64,000 bases of DNA from Pseudomonas sp. TH41. GTDB lineage: Bacteria; Pseudomonadota; Gammaproteobacteria; Pseudomonadales; Pseudomonadaceae. Both the position numbers and the translations under genes were made by a program. The DNA is taken from contig NZ_JAEKFH010000009.1 in assembly GCF_016650695.1 (NCBI RefSeq), forward strand, positions 124,001-188,000, read 5' to 3'. Position 1 is the stretch's first letter; every line of letters starts with the position of its first letter. Below the pieces are notes generated by a model. The model made no database searches. It was not told the origin of the DNA and saw only the letters and a program-made list of their open reading frames with translations. Below, in pieces: positions 44,970 through 53,251 of the stretch.

Positions 44970-46514
44970 ATGCAAGTTGGCTTCAAGGCACTCGCCGATC
45001 GCTACGCTATCGCGCTTGCACAACCCCTACGTGTCGAATCGGTGATCGGTACGACACGGATGAGCCGCGAGAGCAACGGACATGTCGAGAACAAGTATCC
45101 CGCCAGCTACCAGCCGGTGGACAATTTCGCGGGGCATTTCGAGTTTGGGCTCAAGTACGAAGAAATTCACCTCGAGTTTTTCGCCCGTCTGTTTGCGGCT
45201 GCTGGCCCAGAGTCCATCGAAGCCTGGTGCCGGCAAGCGCCCTTTGGCCAATATGCGCGCCGCACCGGATTCCTTTACGAGTGGCTAACGGGACAGCATC
45301 TGGATGTGCCAGATGTGACCAATGGCGGCTATGTCGATGCCGTTTCATCGCAGCAGTACCTGACCCGCGTTGAGCCACTGCGAATACGGCGCTGGCGCAT
45401 CAACGATAATCTGCCCGGCGTGCCGGAGTTCTGCCCCCTGATCCGCCGTACCGATTCCGTACAGCAAGCGCTGCAATTTGACCTGGATGCAGCACTGCGC
45501 GAGCTGAACCAAACCTTTGGCGCCGACATTCTGATGCGCACGGCCAGTTGGCTGACGTTCAAGGAGTCGCGTGCGAGCTTTCTGATCGAGAAAGAGGCAG
45601 ACCAAGCCGACAGGATCCAGCGGTTTGCCCACGTGATCGCCAAGTACTGTGGCCATATCAAGGATCCGTTGAGCAACGATAGCCTGCACACGTTGCAAGC
45701 CGGTATTTTGGGTCATGAGTCCTTCGGACTGGGCCTGCGGCACTCGCCGGTCTTCGTAGGACAGGCGACCATGCGCGAGGACATCGTGCACTACATTGCA
45801 CCGCAATTTGAGGTGCTAACGCAACTGCTCGATGGCCTGAAAGCATTCGAGCTGGCAACACGGGGCGCCGAGCCACTGGCCCGGGCAGCTGCAATCGCCT
45901 TCGCCTTTGTGTATATCCACCCCATGCGGGACGGCAATGGTCGGATCCATCGCTTCCTGATCAACGACACTCTGATCCGCGATAAGGCATTGCCTGATGG
46001 CGTGATCCTGCCGGTGTCGGCCACCATCACGAGTTCGATCGATTTCCGGGCGCGCTACGATCGTACGCTGGAGGTGTTTTCGCGGCCATTCATGCAACGC
46101 TACGCAGCGTCCTATCGGTTTGGCGAACTCGTCGTCTACGAGGACGGCACCTCGAGCAACCTGGTCTTCGATGACTATGACGACGCGCAATTTGCATGGC
46201 GCTATCCCGATTTGACCGAACACGTCCTGTACACGGCACAGGTCGTGGCGCATACGGTCCGTACCGAGATGGCCGATGAGGCCCGTGTGCTGGTCATTTT
46301 CCAGCGCGCCCAGGAGCGACTCAAAGAGGTGCTGGAAATGCCGGATCAGGACGCGAACCGCATCATTCGCTCTCTCAAGGAAAATGGCTGGCAGGTATCT
46401 GGCAAATTGAAGAAAGCGTATCCGCAACTGGACGACGCTCACCGGGCGGAACGTGTTGTGGAAGCCGTGCGCTCCGCATTCGAAGAACGAGAAGTGGGGA
46501 GCGGCGAAGAGTGA
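44970..46514 (+). CDS. Fic domain protein (AMPylase family)
   Basis: 514-aa protein. The Fic signature HPMRDGNGR is at residues about 317-325. The segment S-F-L-I-E-K at about 203-208 occupies the place of the class II inhibitory motif (S/T)-x3-E-(G/N), with Lys at the last position. N-terminal region of about 180 residues is not recognised; the C-terminus (DQDANRIIRSLKENGWQVSG) looks like a winged helix. Fic proteins transfer AMP to target hydroxyls. ATG 44970 has AGGGG upstream. No antitoxin gene is next to it. The AT-rich leader suggests acquisition. Confidence 0.88.
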   Translation: MQVGFKALADRYAIALAQPLRVESVIGTTRMSRESNGHVENKYPASYQPVDNFAGHFEFGLKYEEIHLEFFARLFAAAGPESIEAWCRQAPFGQYARRTGFLYEWLTGQHLDVPDVTNGGYVDAVSSQQYLTRVEPLRIRRWRINDNLPGVPEFCPLIRRTDSVQQALQFDLDAALRELNQTFGADILMRTASWLTFKESRASFLIEKEADQADRIQRFAHVIAKYCGHIKDPLSNDSLHTLQAGILGHESFGLGLRHSPVFVGQATMREDIVHYIAPQFEVLTQLLDGLKAFELATRGAEPLARAAAIAFAFVYIHPMRDGNGRIHRFLINDTLIRDKALPDGVILPVSATITSSIDFRARYDRTLEVFSRPFMQRYAASYRFGELVVYEDGTSSNLVFDDYDDAQFAWRYPDLTEHVLYTAQVVAHTVRTEMADEARVLVIFQRAQERLKEVLEMPDQDANRIIRSLKENGWQVSGKLKKAYPQLDDAHRAERVVEAVRSAFEEREVGSGEE

Positions 46515-46631
46515 TCTTCAAGCATTGTCGGACTTCCTCTTGGCACGATGACGATTGACACTGTTTTCGTATCGGCGAATGCCATCCGGTGTGTTTATTT
46601 TGGCTGGGATTTACGGTGATTGTGCCGGCCT

Positions 46632-46699
46632 CTTCGCGAGCAGGCTCGCTCCCACAGGGGAAGGCAGTCAATTGTGGGAGCGAGCCTGCTCGCGAAGGC
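46632..46699. repeat. REP pair, CTCGCTCCCAC variant
   Basis: Inverted CTTCGCGAGCAGGCTCGCTC and GAGCGAGCCTGCTCGCGAAG copies with a short spacer, between the convergent Fic and sensor-kinase genes. Confidence 0.9.
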
Positions 46700-46723
46700 C
46701 GCGACTCGATGATACCTGAATCA

Positions 46724-48097
46724 TTAGTTATTCCGTTGCCCAACCGCCTCCCCCTTCAACACCGGCAACACCACCCTCACCTCCAATCCTCCAGTCTTGC
46801 GGGTGTTCAGGGTCAACGCCCCCCCTTGCTCCAAAACGATCGCTCTTGCCGCCGACAACCCCAACCCCACACCACCGGTGCTTTTATTGCGCGAGGTTTC
46901 CAGCCGGAAGAACGGTGCAAACACCTGCTCATGGTTTTCGACGGGGATCCCCGGCCCGCGATCAAGTACGAGAATGGTCACCTGCTCATCGTCCCCGCGC
47001 AGTTCGACGGCCGGGTCGCAGGCGTATTTGGTCGCGTTGTCCAGCAGGTTGGTGATGACGCGCTTGAGGCCCAGCGGGCGACCAAAGAAGACCAGGTGGG
47101 GGGGACCGCTGAAGGTGATGTCGATGGACTGGTCGCGGTAGTCGTCGATGAGGGTATGCAGCAGTTCTGCCAGGTCGAACGGCGTGGCCTGTTCCAGTCG
47201 GGCATCGTCGCGAAAGAATTCCAGGCTGGTGTTAATCATGGCCTGCATCTCGTCGACGTCGCGAAAAAGCCGTTGCTGTTGCTCGAGGTCTTCGATGAAT
47301 TCGCCGCGCAGGCGCATGCGGGTCAGGGGGGTGCGCAGGTCGTGGGAGATGGCGGCGAGCATCTGGGTGCGGTCGTTGATGAAGTGTTGCAATTGAGCCT
47401 GCATGGCGTTGAACGCGAGGATTGCCTGGCGGATCTCCTGGGGGCCGACCGGTTCGATGGGCGGGGCGCGGAAGTCGACACCAAAACGTCGGGCACCTTG
47501 GGCGAATTGTTGCAAAGGCCTGGCCAGGCGGCGGGTGGCAATCAATGTGACGAGGCCGGTGGACAGCAGCACCAGTACGACCAAGATCAGGTCACGCTGC
47601 CACTGCCCCAGCCCCCAGCTGCGCGAAGAGAGGCTGAACATCAGCCAGGAACCATCCATCAGCTGCACCAGCAAGGTGTAGTGGCCGTTTTGCTGGGGCC
47701 ATTCGCTGGGTTGATAGGCTTCAAGTCGGCGCTTAGGGGCGTTGAACAGGCGCTGCACCTGAGGTGTGGTGGTACGACTGATTGCGTCGGGGACCGTCGG
47801 CACCTCCAGCTCTTCACGGCTGGCGTGCCAGCTGATGTTCAAGTTGCTGTCACTGGCTGCGGCGGCCAGGTGTTCGCGCTGCTCGACGTGTGAAGCTTCG
47901 ATCAGCTTGCTCAACAAGGAAACCTTCTCCAGCAACCCGGTCTCGGTCAGCGGCGGATACGCCCAGACGCCCGCTAGTTGGGTAAACAGTGCGTTGAAGC
48001 CCAGCGAAGTAAGCATGGCGACGATGGTCGTCAGAGCGATCCAGCGAGCTATCGTATCGCGCGCGCGCAGATGCCGGCCGGCCTTACTCCCCTTCAT
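46724..48097 (-). CDS. EnvZ-type sensor histidine kinase
   Basis: 457-aa inner-membrane kinase. TM1 at about 18-45, periplasmic domain of about 120 residues, TM2 (DLILVVLVLLSTGLVTLIAT), HAMP (RRLARPLQQFAQGARRFG), HisKA with His in AAISHDLRTPLTRMR, and HATPase boxes NLLDNATKYA, DRGPGIP and GVGLGLSAAR. Its ATG overlaps the regulator stop by 4 nt, so signalling partners are made together. Signal unknown. The stop lies about 25 nt from a REP pair. Confidence 0.93.
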   Translation of the reverse strand: MKGSKAGRHLRARDTIARWIALTTIVAMLTSLGFNALFTQLAGVWAYPPLTETGLLEKVSLLSKLIEASHVEQREHLAAAASDSNLNISWHASREELEVPTVPDAISRTTTPQVQRLFNAPKRRLEAYQPSEWPQQNGHYTLLVQLMDGSWLMFSLSSRSWGLGQWQRDLILVVLVLLSTGLVTLIATRRLARPLQQFAQGARRFGVDFRAPPIEPVGPQEIRQAILAFNAMQAQLQHFINDRTQMLAAISHDLRTPLTRMRLRGEFIEDLEQQQRLFRDVDEMQAMINTSLEFFRDDARLEQATPFDLAELLHTLIDDYRDQSIDITFSGPPHLVFFGRPLGLKRVITNLLDNATKYACDPAVELRGDDEQVTILVLDRGPGIPVENHEQVFAPFFRLETSRNKSTGGVGLGLSAARAIVLEQGGALTLNTRKTGGLEVRVVLPVLKGEAVGQRNN

Positions 48098-48804
48098 TGG
48101 CGGGTCACACTGGGCGTGAACAGGTAGCCGACGTTGCGCACAGTGCGAATCATCTCCACGCGCTTGCTGTCGAACGCCAACTTGCGTCGCAAGCGGCTGA
48201 CCTGAACGTCGATGCTACGGTCGAATGCTTCATGGCTGCGACCTCGCGCCAGGTCCAGCAACCGTTCCCGGGTAAGGATGCGCTGCGAGTGTTCGACAAA
48301 TACCAGCAATAAATCAAACTCCCCGGCCGACAACGGAATCATCACCTGATCCGGCGAGCGGAGCTCCCGTCGGGTAAGGTCCAGCTGCCAGTCGGCGAAC
48401 TTGATCAGCGGACGCGGCATCTGCCCGGTCAACGGTCGGCTCTCCCCGGCTCGGCGCAACACCGCGCGCACCCGAGCCAACAGTTCACGAGCGTCGAAGG
48501 GTTTGCCGAGATAATCGTCGGCCCCCATTTCCAGCCCCACCACCCGATCACTCAGCTCGCTCATGGCGGTCAGCATGATCACCGGCGTGGTGTATTGCTG
48601 GCGCAGGCGCTGGCACAGCGTCAACCCGTTTTCCCCCGGCAGCATCAGGTCGAGAATGATCAGGTCCGGTGCCTGACGTTCCATGGCCGACCACAGTGAA
48701 GTGCCATCGGTGGCGACCTCCACCGAATAGCCGTGTTGCACAAAAAATTTCTTCAGCAGAGCAAGGACCTCAAGGTCATCGTCCACGATTAAAAGACTGC
48801 TCAC
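48094..48804 (-). CDS. OmpR-type response regulator
   Basis: 236-aa regulator. Receiver with acidic triad (VDDD), phospho-Asp in LIILDLMLPGENG, Thr in MLTA and Lys in GKPFD. C-terminal winged helix (ELRSPDQVMIPLSAGEFDLL; DVQVSRLRRKL; IRTVRNVGYLF). First gene of the two-component operon. It does not correspond to a named system that I can assign. Its leader (48805-49041) is shared with the divergent small gene. Confidence 0.93.
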   Translation of the reverse strand: MSSLLIVDDDLEVLALLKKFFVQHGYSVEVATDGTSLWSAMERQAPDLIILDLMLPGENGLTLCQRLRQQYTTPVIMLTAMSELSDRVVGLEMGADDYLGKPFDARELLARVRAVLRRAGESRPLTGQMPRPLIKFADWQLDLTRRELRSPDQVMIPLSAGEFDLLLVFVEHSQRILTRERLLDLARGRSHEAFDRSIDVQVSRLRRKLAFDSKRVEMIRTVRNVGYLFTPSVTRQ

Positions 48805-49041
48805 CGGCGCGTATCACTTAAGTTCTGTAAGACCTCACATCTAAAACCATTCGATGCGATTCGTCATATATTTCAACTCGGTAACAAAGTGTCGGCACGG
48901 TAAAAAAACAGACATTCTCAAGCAAGGACCGAATGCCAACATTTGATTCCTTTCCAGCCAAGACTGTTTGCCATGCCTTCGCTCAAGCGCGCCCCTGCCC
49001 TCATCCGTCAAGCGACCCTTCCAGTGAAGAGGCCACAACCC

Positions 49042-49311
49042 ATGTCGTCTGAATATCAGTCACTACTACTGGAGCAACAGGTCGCGAAACACGCCAACGC
49101 CGCCCTGCACGTTCGCGAAACCAGCCTGAAACTGTCGGACGACCGACGTGAAGTAATCCTCAGCCGCTATGTCGAGCATTACAGCCACGACGACGTGCAA
49201 TGGGTGGAAAGCAGCCATCGGGTGTCGGTGACCGACATGCTGAACTGGCTGACCGCCCACGGCGAGCCGCAAACCCAGGTACAGGGTAACGATACATCGC
49301 GCACCGATTGA
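49042..49311 (+). CDS. Small conserved-looking hypothetical protein
   Basis: 89 aa from ATG 49042 (GAAGAGG 9 nt upstream). An in-frame ATG at 48973 would add 23 residues rich in Arg and Pro. Sequence is polar, with helices (EYQSLLLEQQVAKHANAALH) and a C-terminal WVESSHRVSVTDMLNWLTAH. No domain recognised, no signal peptide. It is divergent from the two-component operon and could be one of its targets. Confidence 0.55.
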   Translation: MSSEYQSLLLEQQVAKHANAALHVRETSLKLSDDRREVILSRYVEHYSHDDVQWVESSHRVSVTDMLNWLTAHGEPQTQVQGNDTSRTD

Positions 49312-49420
49312 TAAGGGAACAGCCGCGCACCTGCGGCACACCCTCTCCGCCCCTGAAGACACTTCGAACACGTTAGCCAAGGGGCCCAGTGAACAACCAA
49401 ACGCAAAAAATGAGAAACAG

Positions 49421-50095
49421 ATGAACAGGGTCAATAAACTTTTACTAAGCGTCGCATTGGGTAGCTTGATGCTGGGCGGTTGCACCTCGAGAATCACCCA
49501 GAAAGAGCAGTACTCCCACTTCTTGAGCGACTCCAACAACCTGCAAGAAGTCACCACCACCAGCGGCCAGAAGGCGTTGCGTTGGGTCGCCCCTTCGTGG
49601 AACCCGGACGCCTATGACACGGTCGCTTTCAAGCAATTTGAACTCTACCCGGCACCTCGGCCCGACGACAGGGTCGACCTCAAGACCCTTCAAGAGCTGC
49701 AGGCATACATGACCCGTAGCGCTAAAAACGTGCTGGGTCAGAAATACTCGATCGTATCGAACGCCCACTCTGCGCCAGCGGGTTCGCGCACGCTGATCAT
49801 CCGCGCCGCCATCACCGGCGTAACGGCGTCGAACGAAGGCATGCACTGGTATGAAGTCGTCCCGGTCGCTGCCCTCGTCGGCAGCGTGAGTGCTGCCACG
49901 GGCCACCGCGACCAGGACACCGAGCTCTATATCGAAGCCGAACTGATCGATGCGAGGAACGGCCAAACGGTGGCTAAAGTGGTGCGTAAACTCTTCGGTG
50001 AAACCCTGAAAAATGCCAGCCAACCCATTACCACCAACGACTTCAAAGTGGCGATCAACACAGTAAACAGTGATTTACAGGCGTTTATCCGCTAA
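49421..50095 (+). CDS. DUF3313 family lipoprotein
   Basis: 224-aa envelope lipoprotein with lipobox LMLGGCT. The DUF3313 pattern is visible: LRWVAPSWNPDAYDTVAFKQFELYP, then RTLIIRAAITGV, and a glycine/alanine segment VVPVAALVGSVSAATGHRD that forms part of the family fold. C-terminus ends in an ELIDARNGQTVAKVVRK strand-turn. Function unknown. It begins 109 nt after the small gene at 49042 and may be cotranscribed. Confidence 0.85.
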   Translation: MNRVNKLLLSVALGSLMLGGCTSRITQKEQYSHFLSDSNNLQEVTTTSGQKALRWVAPSWNPDAYDTVAFKQFELYPAPRPDDRVDLKTLQELQAYMTRSAKNVLGQKYSIVSNAHSAPAGSRTLIIRAAITGVTASNEGMHWYEVVPVAALVGSVSAATGHRDQDTELYIEAELIDARNGQTVAKVVRKLFGETLKNASQPITTNDFKVAINTVNSDLQAFIR

Positions 50096-50106
50096 CGCCA
50101 AACACC

Positions 50107-50131
50107 CCGCCCGGCCCTGGCTGGCGGGCGG
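50107..50131. other. GC-rich hairpin between convergent genes
   Basis: CCGCCCG (50107-50113) and CGGGCGG (50125-50131) form a 7-bp stem with no T-run; possible shared 3' structure for the genes ending at 50095 and 50160. Confidence 0.45.
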
Positions 50132-50159
50132 AGTCCCAATGCCGCACGCCACCTTGTGC

Positions 50160-51482
50160 TTAGCGAATGCCGGAACCGGCCATGGAATCCGGCGACCACT
50201 GTGCCGTCGATAACGGTTCGATGTACTTGATGCCACCGTGAGGCCCTACCACACCATTGATGTTGTACGAGCCGAGCGCCAGATCGTATGTCATGAAAGG
50301 GGTCGCATCCGGCACCTTATGGTCGTAGCTTTGGCTAAGGAAGGCGAAGGAGCCACGGTAAAGCTGACCACTCGCGCCGTACTGATCGGAGGCCAGAGCG
50401 GCCCAACTGTCTTCATCCAGGTAGAAGCGGCGTTTCTGATAGATGTGCTGCGCGCCGGGCTTGAGGTTGCCCTCCACGACCCAGACGCGGTGTTTCTCCC
50501 AGCGTACGAAATCAGGGGCGAGGTAATTGGGGGTGGTCAACGACTTGGGATCCTGCGCGTAGGTCAACTTGTAGGTGTTGTAGGGCACGATCATTTCTTG
50601 CTTGCCGATCAGCGTCCAGTCGTAAAGTTCCAGTGCGCGAGCGGTACCAGGGTTAGGCGTGTCGTAGGCCAGGATCGATATCAGTTTGACGCGACGCTGG
50701 CCAGGCATGTACTGCCAGGCACGACCCGGCTGCTGCGCAGGATTGGCGGCGTCTTTAAGCATGATCGACTCGCCGGCCCGGCGCGCAGGGCCGGTGTAGG
50801 ACAACTTCATCTGATAGTAGATGTCGGTGCTGTTGATGAGCTTGGACATGTTTTCGTAAATCGGGAAAGAGATGAGCGCCTGGCCGGTGACCGTCAGGCT
50901 CGGCACGCCAGCCGAGTCGACATTCCAGGAGTCATACTTGGAGGTGATGGTGACTCCCTGGTAGCGCAGCAAGAAATTCCACATCGCCTCGGCACCCGAT
51001 TGTGGAATCGGGAACGGTACACCGGGCAGTACGTTGTCGATGGCCAACCCGCCCTTGAGGGACTTGGCGCCGGTGGCATTTTTCAGGCTGTTGTCCAGCA
51101 CCGCCTGTGGCAGGGCTGCGGTGCGGTGGGTCGGATACACGTCGATGCGGTAGCCGGGAAAACGCTTGGCCAACTCCGCAGTAGTGGCCGTGAGCATGCC
51201 CTTGTACTGGTCGAGGTTCTTGCCATTGATCACCAACAGCGGTTTTTCGCCGGCATAGGGGTCCGGGCGCATGTTATCGCCCACCTTGAAACCGGCAGGC
51301 GCGGTGCTCAGACCACCGTTATAGGCCGGAATGGTGCCATCGGCATTACCGGCCTTTTCGGCACCCACCAGGGTCAGGCTGACACCCAGCTTGGCGGCTT
51401 CGTGACTCGGAACGGACGCCTGAGCATCGATGGCCAGCGCCATGATGAGCGAAGCAGCCAGTACATTTTTCACGAATATCAT
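50160..51482 (-). CDS. DUF1329 domain envelope protein
   Basis: 440-aa exported protein with an N-terminal signal peptide ending near AQA-SVPSHEAAKLG. Family motifs such as GTIPAYNGG, FPGYRIDVYPTHRT, QRRVKLISILAYDTPNPGT and RVWVVEGNLKPG are present. DUF1329 proteins have a LolB-like fold and in Pseudomonas usually accompany a DUF1302 outer-membrane protein and an RND lipid or hydrocarbon exporter. No DUF1302 gene is next to this one. GGAG precedes ATG 51482. Confidence 0.87.
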   Translation of the reverse strand: MIFVKNVLAASLIMALAIDAQASVPSHEAAKLGVSLTLVGAEKAGNADGTIPAYNGGLSTAPAGFKVGDNMRPDPYAGEKPLLVINGKNLDQYKGMLTATTAELAKRFPGYRIDVYPTHRTAALPQAVLDNSLKNATGAKSLKGGLAIDNVLPGVPFPIPQSGAEAMWNFLLRYQGVTITSKYDSWNVDSAGVPSLTVTGQALISFPIYENMSKLINSTDIYYQMKLSYTGPARRAGESIMLKDAANPAQQPGRAWQYMPGQRRVKLISILAYDTPNPGTARALELYDWTLIGKQEMIVPYNTYKLTYAQDPKSLTTPNYLAPDFVRWEKHRVWVVEGNLKPGAQHIYQKRRFYLDEDSWAALASDQYGASGQLYRGSFAFLSQSYDHKVPDATPFMTYDLALGSYNINGVVGPHGGIKYIEPLSTAQWSPDSMAGSGIR

Positions 51483-51698
51483 CTTGTTATTCTCCTGCTT
51501 AGCGAACTAAGCAACTCGTGAATCAGGTGTTGCAGTCGGGCGTGTCGGTTTCAAGCGCCAGCGACTTTTTATTGTGCTGACATTAAAGAGTCACCCGATC
51601 GGCGGGCGCTTCGCATTTAACGACATCGACTTCGCTATTGATGACAGGTTTGAATTTATCCGGGTCTGCAGTGAGATCTGTATTAAAGCGCCTGGCCC

Positions 51699-51765
51699 TA
51701 TCGCGAGCAGGCTCGCTCCCACATTTGGAAAGCGTTCTCCTGTGGGAGCGAGCCTGCTCGCGATG
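51699..51765. repeat. REP pair upstream of mexE
   Basis: Inverted ATCGCGAGCAGGCTCGCTCC and GGAGCGAGCCTGCTCGCGAT copies with a short spacer. The remaining gap (51483-51698) shows no gene. Confidence 0.9.
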
Positions 51766-51819
51766 GCCGCGACTCGATCCGGGGTCTTATTTTTGCACCC
51801 CCGGCAACACAGAATTGTC

Positions 51820-51834
51820 ATCAATCAAGTTGAT
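51820..51834 (+). promoter_or_regulatory. MexT nod box 1
   Basis: ATC-N9-GAT, the LysR/nod-box consensus used by MexT, 148 nt before mexE. It also keeps ATCA-N5-GTTGAT, one base off the extended MexT consensus that I recall. Confidence 0.65.
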
Positions 51835-51881
51835 CGCTTTCCAACCGAAGGCGCATGCTAGAGGGCTCGCCTTGCGGTTAT

Positions 51882-51896
51882 ATCATTCCGAATGAT
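51882..51896 (+). promoter_or_regulatory. MexT nod box 2
   Basis: A second ATC-N9-GAT (ATCATTCCGAATGAT, also a perfect palindrome about its central C), 62 bp after box 1 and 85 nt before mexE. ACCTT follows 4 nt later, close to the ACYAT tail of the extended consensus. Confidence 0.65.
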
Positions 51897-51981
51897 AGTT
51901 ACCTTTGCTTCATTCGATTCGTGAGATACCCCTCCCGCCGAGCATCATCCGTCCATTCTCAATACATTGGCGGATGCATCC

Positions 51982-53235
51982 ATGGAACAGTCACTCAAAC
52001 ATTTGCGCTTCCCGTTGGCCTTATTGGCCGTACTGGTGATGAGCGCTTGCGGCAAGACTCCGGAAACTGCCGCCACCCTCCCCGCAGCCAAGGTCAGCGT
52101 GGCCAAGGTATTGGAACAACCGGTTAACGAGTGGGACGAATTCACCGGGCGCCTTGAAGCCCCGGAAACCGTAGAAATCCGGCCACGGGTCTCCGGCCAG
52201 ATCGATGAAGTTGCCTTCACCGAAGGCGCACTGGTCAAGAAAGGTGACTTGCTGTTCCAGATCGACCCGCGCCCGTTCCAGGCCGAAGTCCGCCGCCTTG
52301 AAGCACTGGTCGCTCAGGGCCGCGCCAATGCCACTCGCAGCGAAAACGAAGCCCAGCGTGGTGAGCGTCTGCGTACCAGCAACGCGATCTCCGCCGAGCT
52401 GGCCGATTCGCGCACCAGCGCTGCTCAAGAAGCCCGCGCCGCTGTTGGCGCCCTCCAGGCGCAACTGGACCTGGCGAAACTGAACCTGAGCTTCACCCGT
52501 GTTACCGCGCCGATCAGTGGGCGCGTCAGCCGTGCGGAAATCACCGCCGGCAACCTGGTGACCGCCGACACCACCGCGCTGACCAGTGTGGTCTCCACTG
52601 ACAAGGTCTACGCCTACTTCGACGCTGACGAACGTGTGTTCCTCAAGTACACCGAGCTCGCTCGCCAGGGCAAACGCGGTGCTACTACCCCGGTTTACCT
52701 CGGCCTGTCCAATGAAGACGGCAACCCGCACCAGGGCGTAATGAACTTTGTCGACAACCAGGTCAACCCGAAAACCGGCACCATCCGTGGTCGCGCCGTG
52801 TTCGACAACACCGACGGCACTTACACCCCTGGCCTGTATGCACGCCTGAAACTGGTTGGCAGCGGCACCTACTCCGCGGTGTTGATCAACGACGAAGCGG
52901 TCGGGACCGATCTGGGCAAGAAGTTTGTGCTGGTGATGGATGCCGACAACAAAACGGCGTACCGCGCGGTTGAACTGGGTCCGAAGATCGAAGGTTTGCG
53001 CATCGTGCGCAGCGGCCTGAACAAGGATGACACCGTCATCGTCAAGGGCCTGCAACGGGTTCGTCCTGGTTCGCCGGTCACCCCTGAAGTGATCCCGATG
53101 GCCAGCGAGCAAACCCTCGCGGCACTCGCCCAACAACGACAAGCGCTGGAAGCCAGCAACCTGCCCCAAGTCGCGCCAGCCAAGGTCGCGCCGGGGTCGG
53201 TTGTGAAACTGGCTGCTGCGACTCCACGCGGTTAA
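51982..53235 (+). CDS. mexE: MexE, RND efflux periplasmic adaptor
   Basis: 417-aa membrane fusion lipoprotein; signal ends in the lipobox VLVMSACG. Lipoyl halves flank a coiled-coil hairpin (TVEIRPRVSGQIDEVAFTEG; about residues 95-160). It links MexF to OprN and steadies the tripartite pump. ATG 51982 is preferred over an in-frame TTG five codons earlier. Gap to mexF is 16 nt. Expression should depend on the two nod boxes upstream. Confidence 0.93.
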   Translation: MEQSLKHLRFPLALLAVLVMSACGKTPETAATLPAAKVSVAKVLEQPVNEWDEFTGRLEAPETVEIRPRVSGQIDEVAFTEGALVKKGDLLFQIDPRPFQAEVRRLEALVAQGRANATRSENEAQRGERLRTSNAISAELADSRTSAAQEARAAVGALQAQLDLAKLNLSFTRVTAPISGRVSRAEITAGNLVTADTTALTSVVSTDKVYAYFDADERVFLKYTELARQGKRGATTPVYLGLSNEDGNPHQGVMNFVDNQVNPKTGTIRGRAVFDNTDGTYTPGLYARLKLVGSGTYSAVLINDEAVGTDLGKKFVLVMDADNKTAYRAVELGPKIEGLRIVRSGLNKDDTVIVKGLQRVRPGSPVTPEVIPMASEQTLAALAQQRQALEASNLPQVAPAKVAPGSVVKLAAATPRG

Positions 53236-53251
53236 GGGAGCAACAACTGCG

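Noticed and set aside
46539..46560. TGGCACG resembling a sigma-54 -24 element
   Set aside because: No GC/TTGC element occurs at the right distance and it lies downstream of a gene end, between convergent genes.
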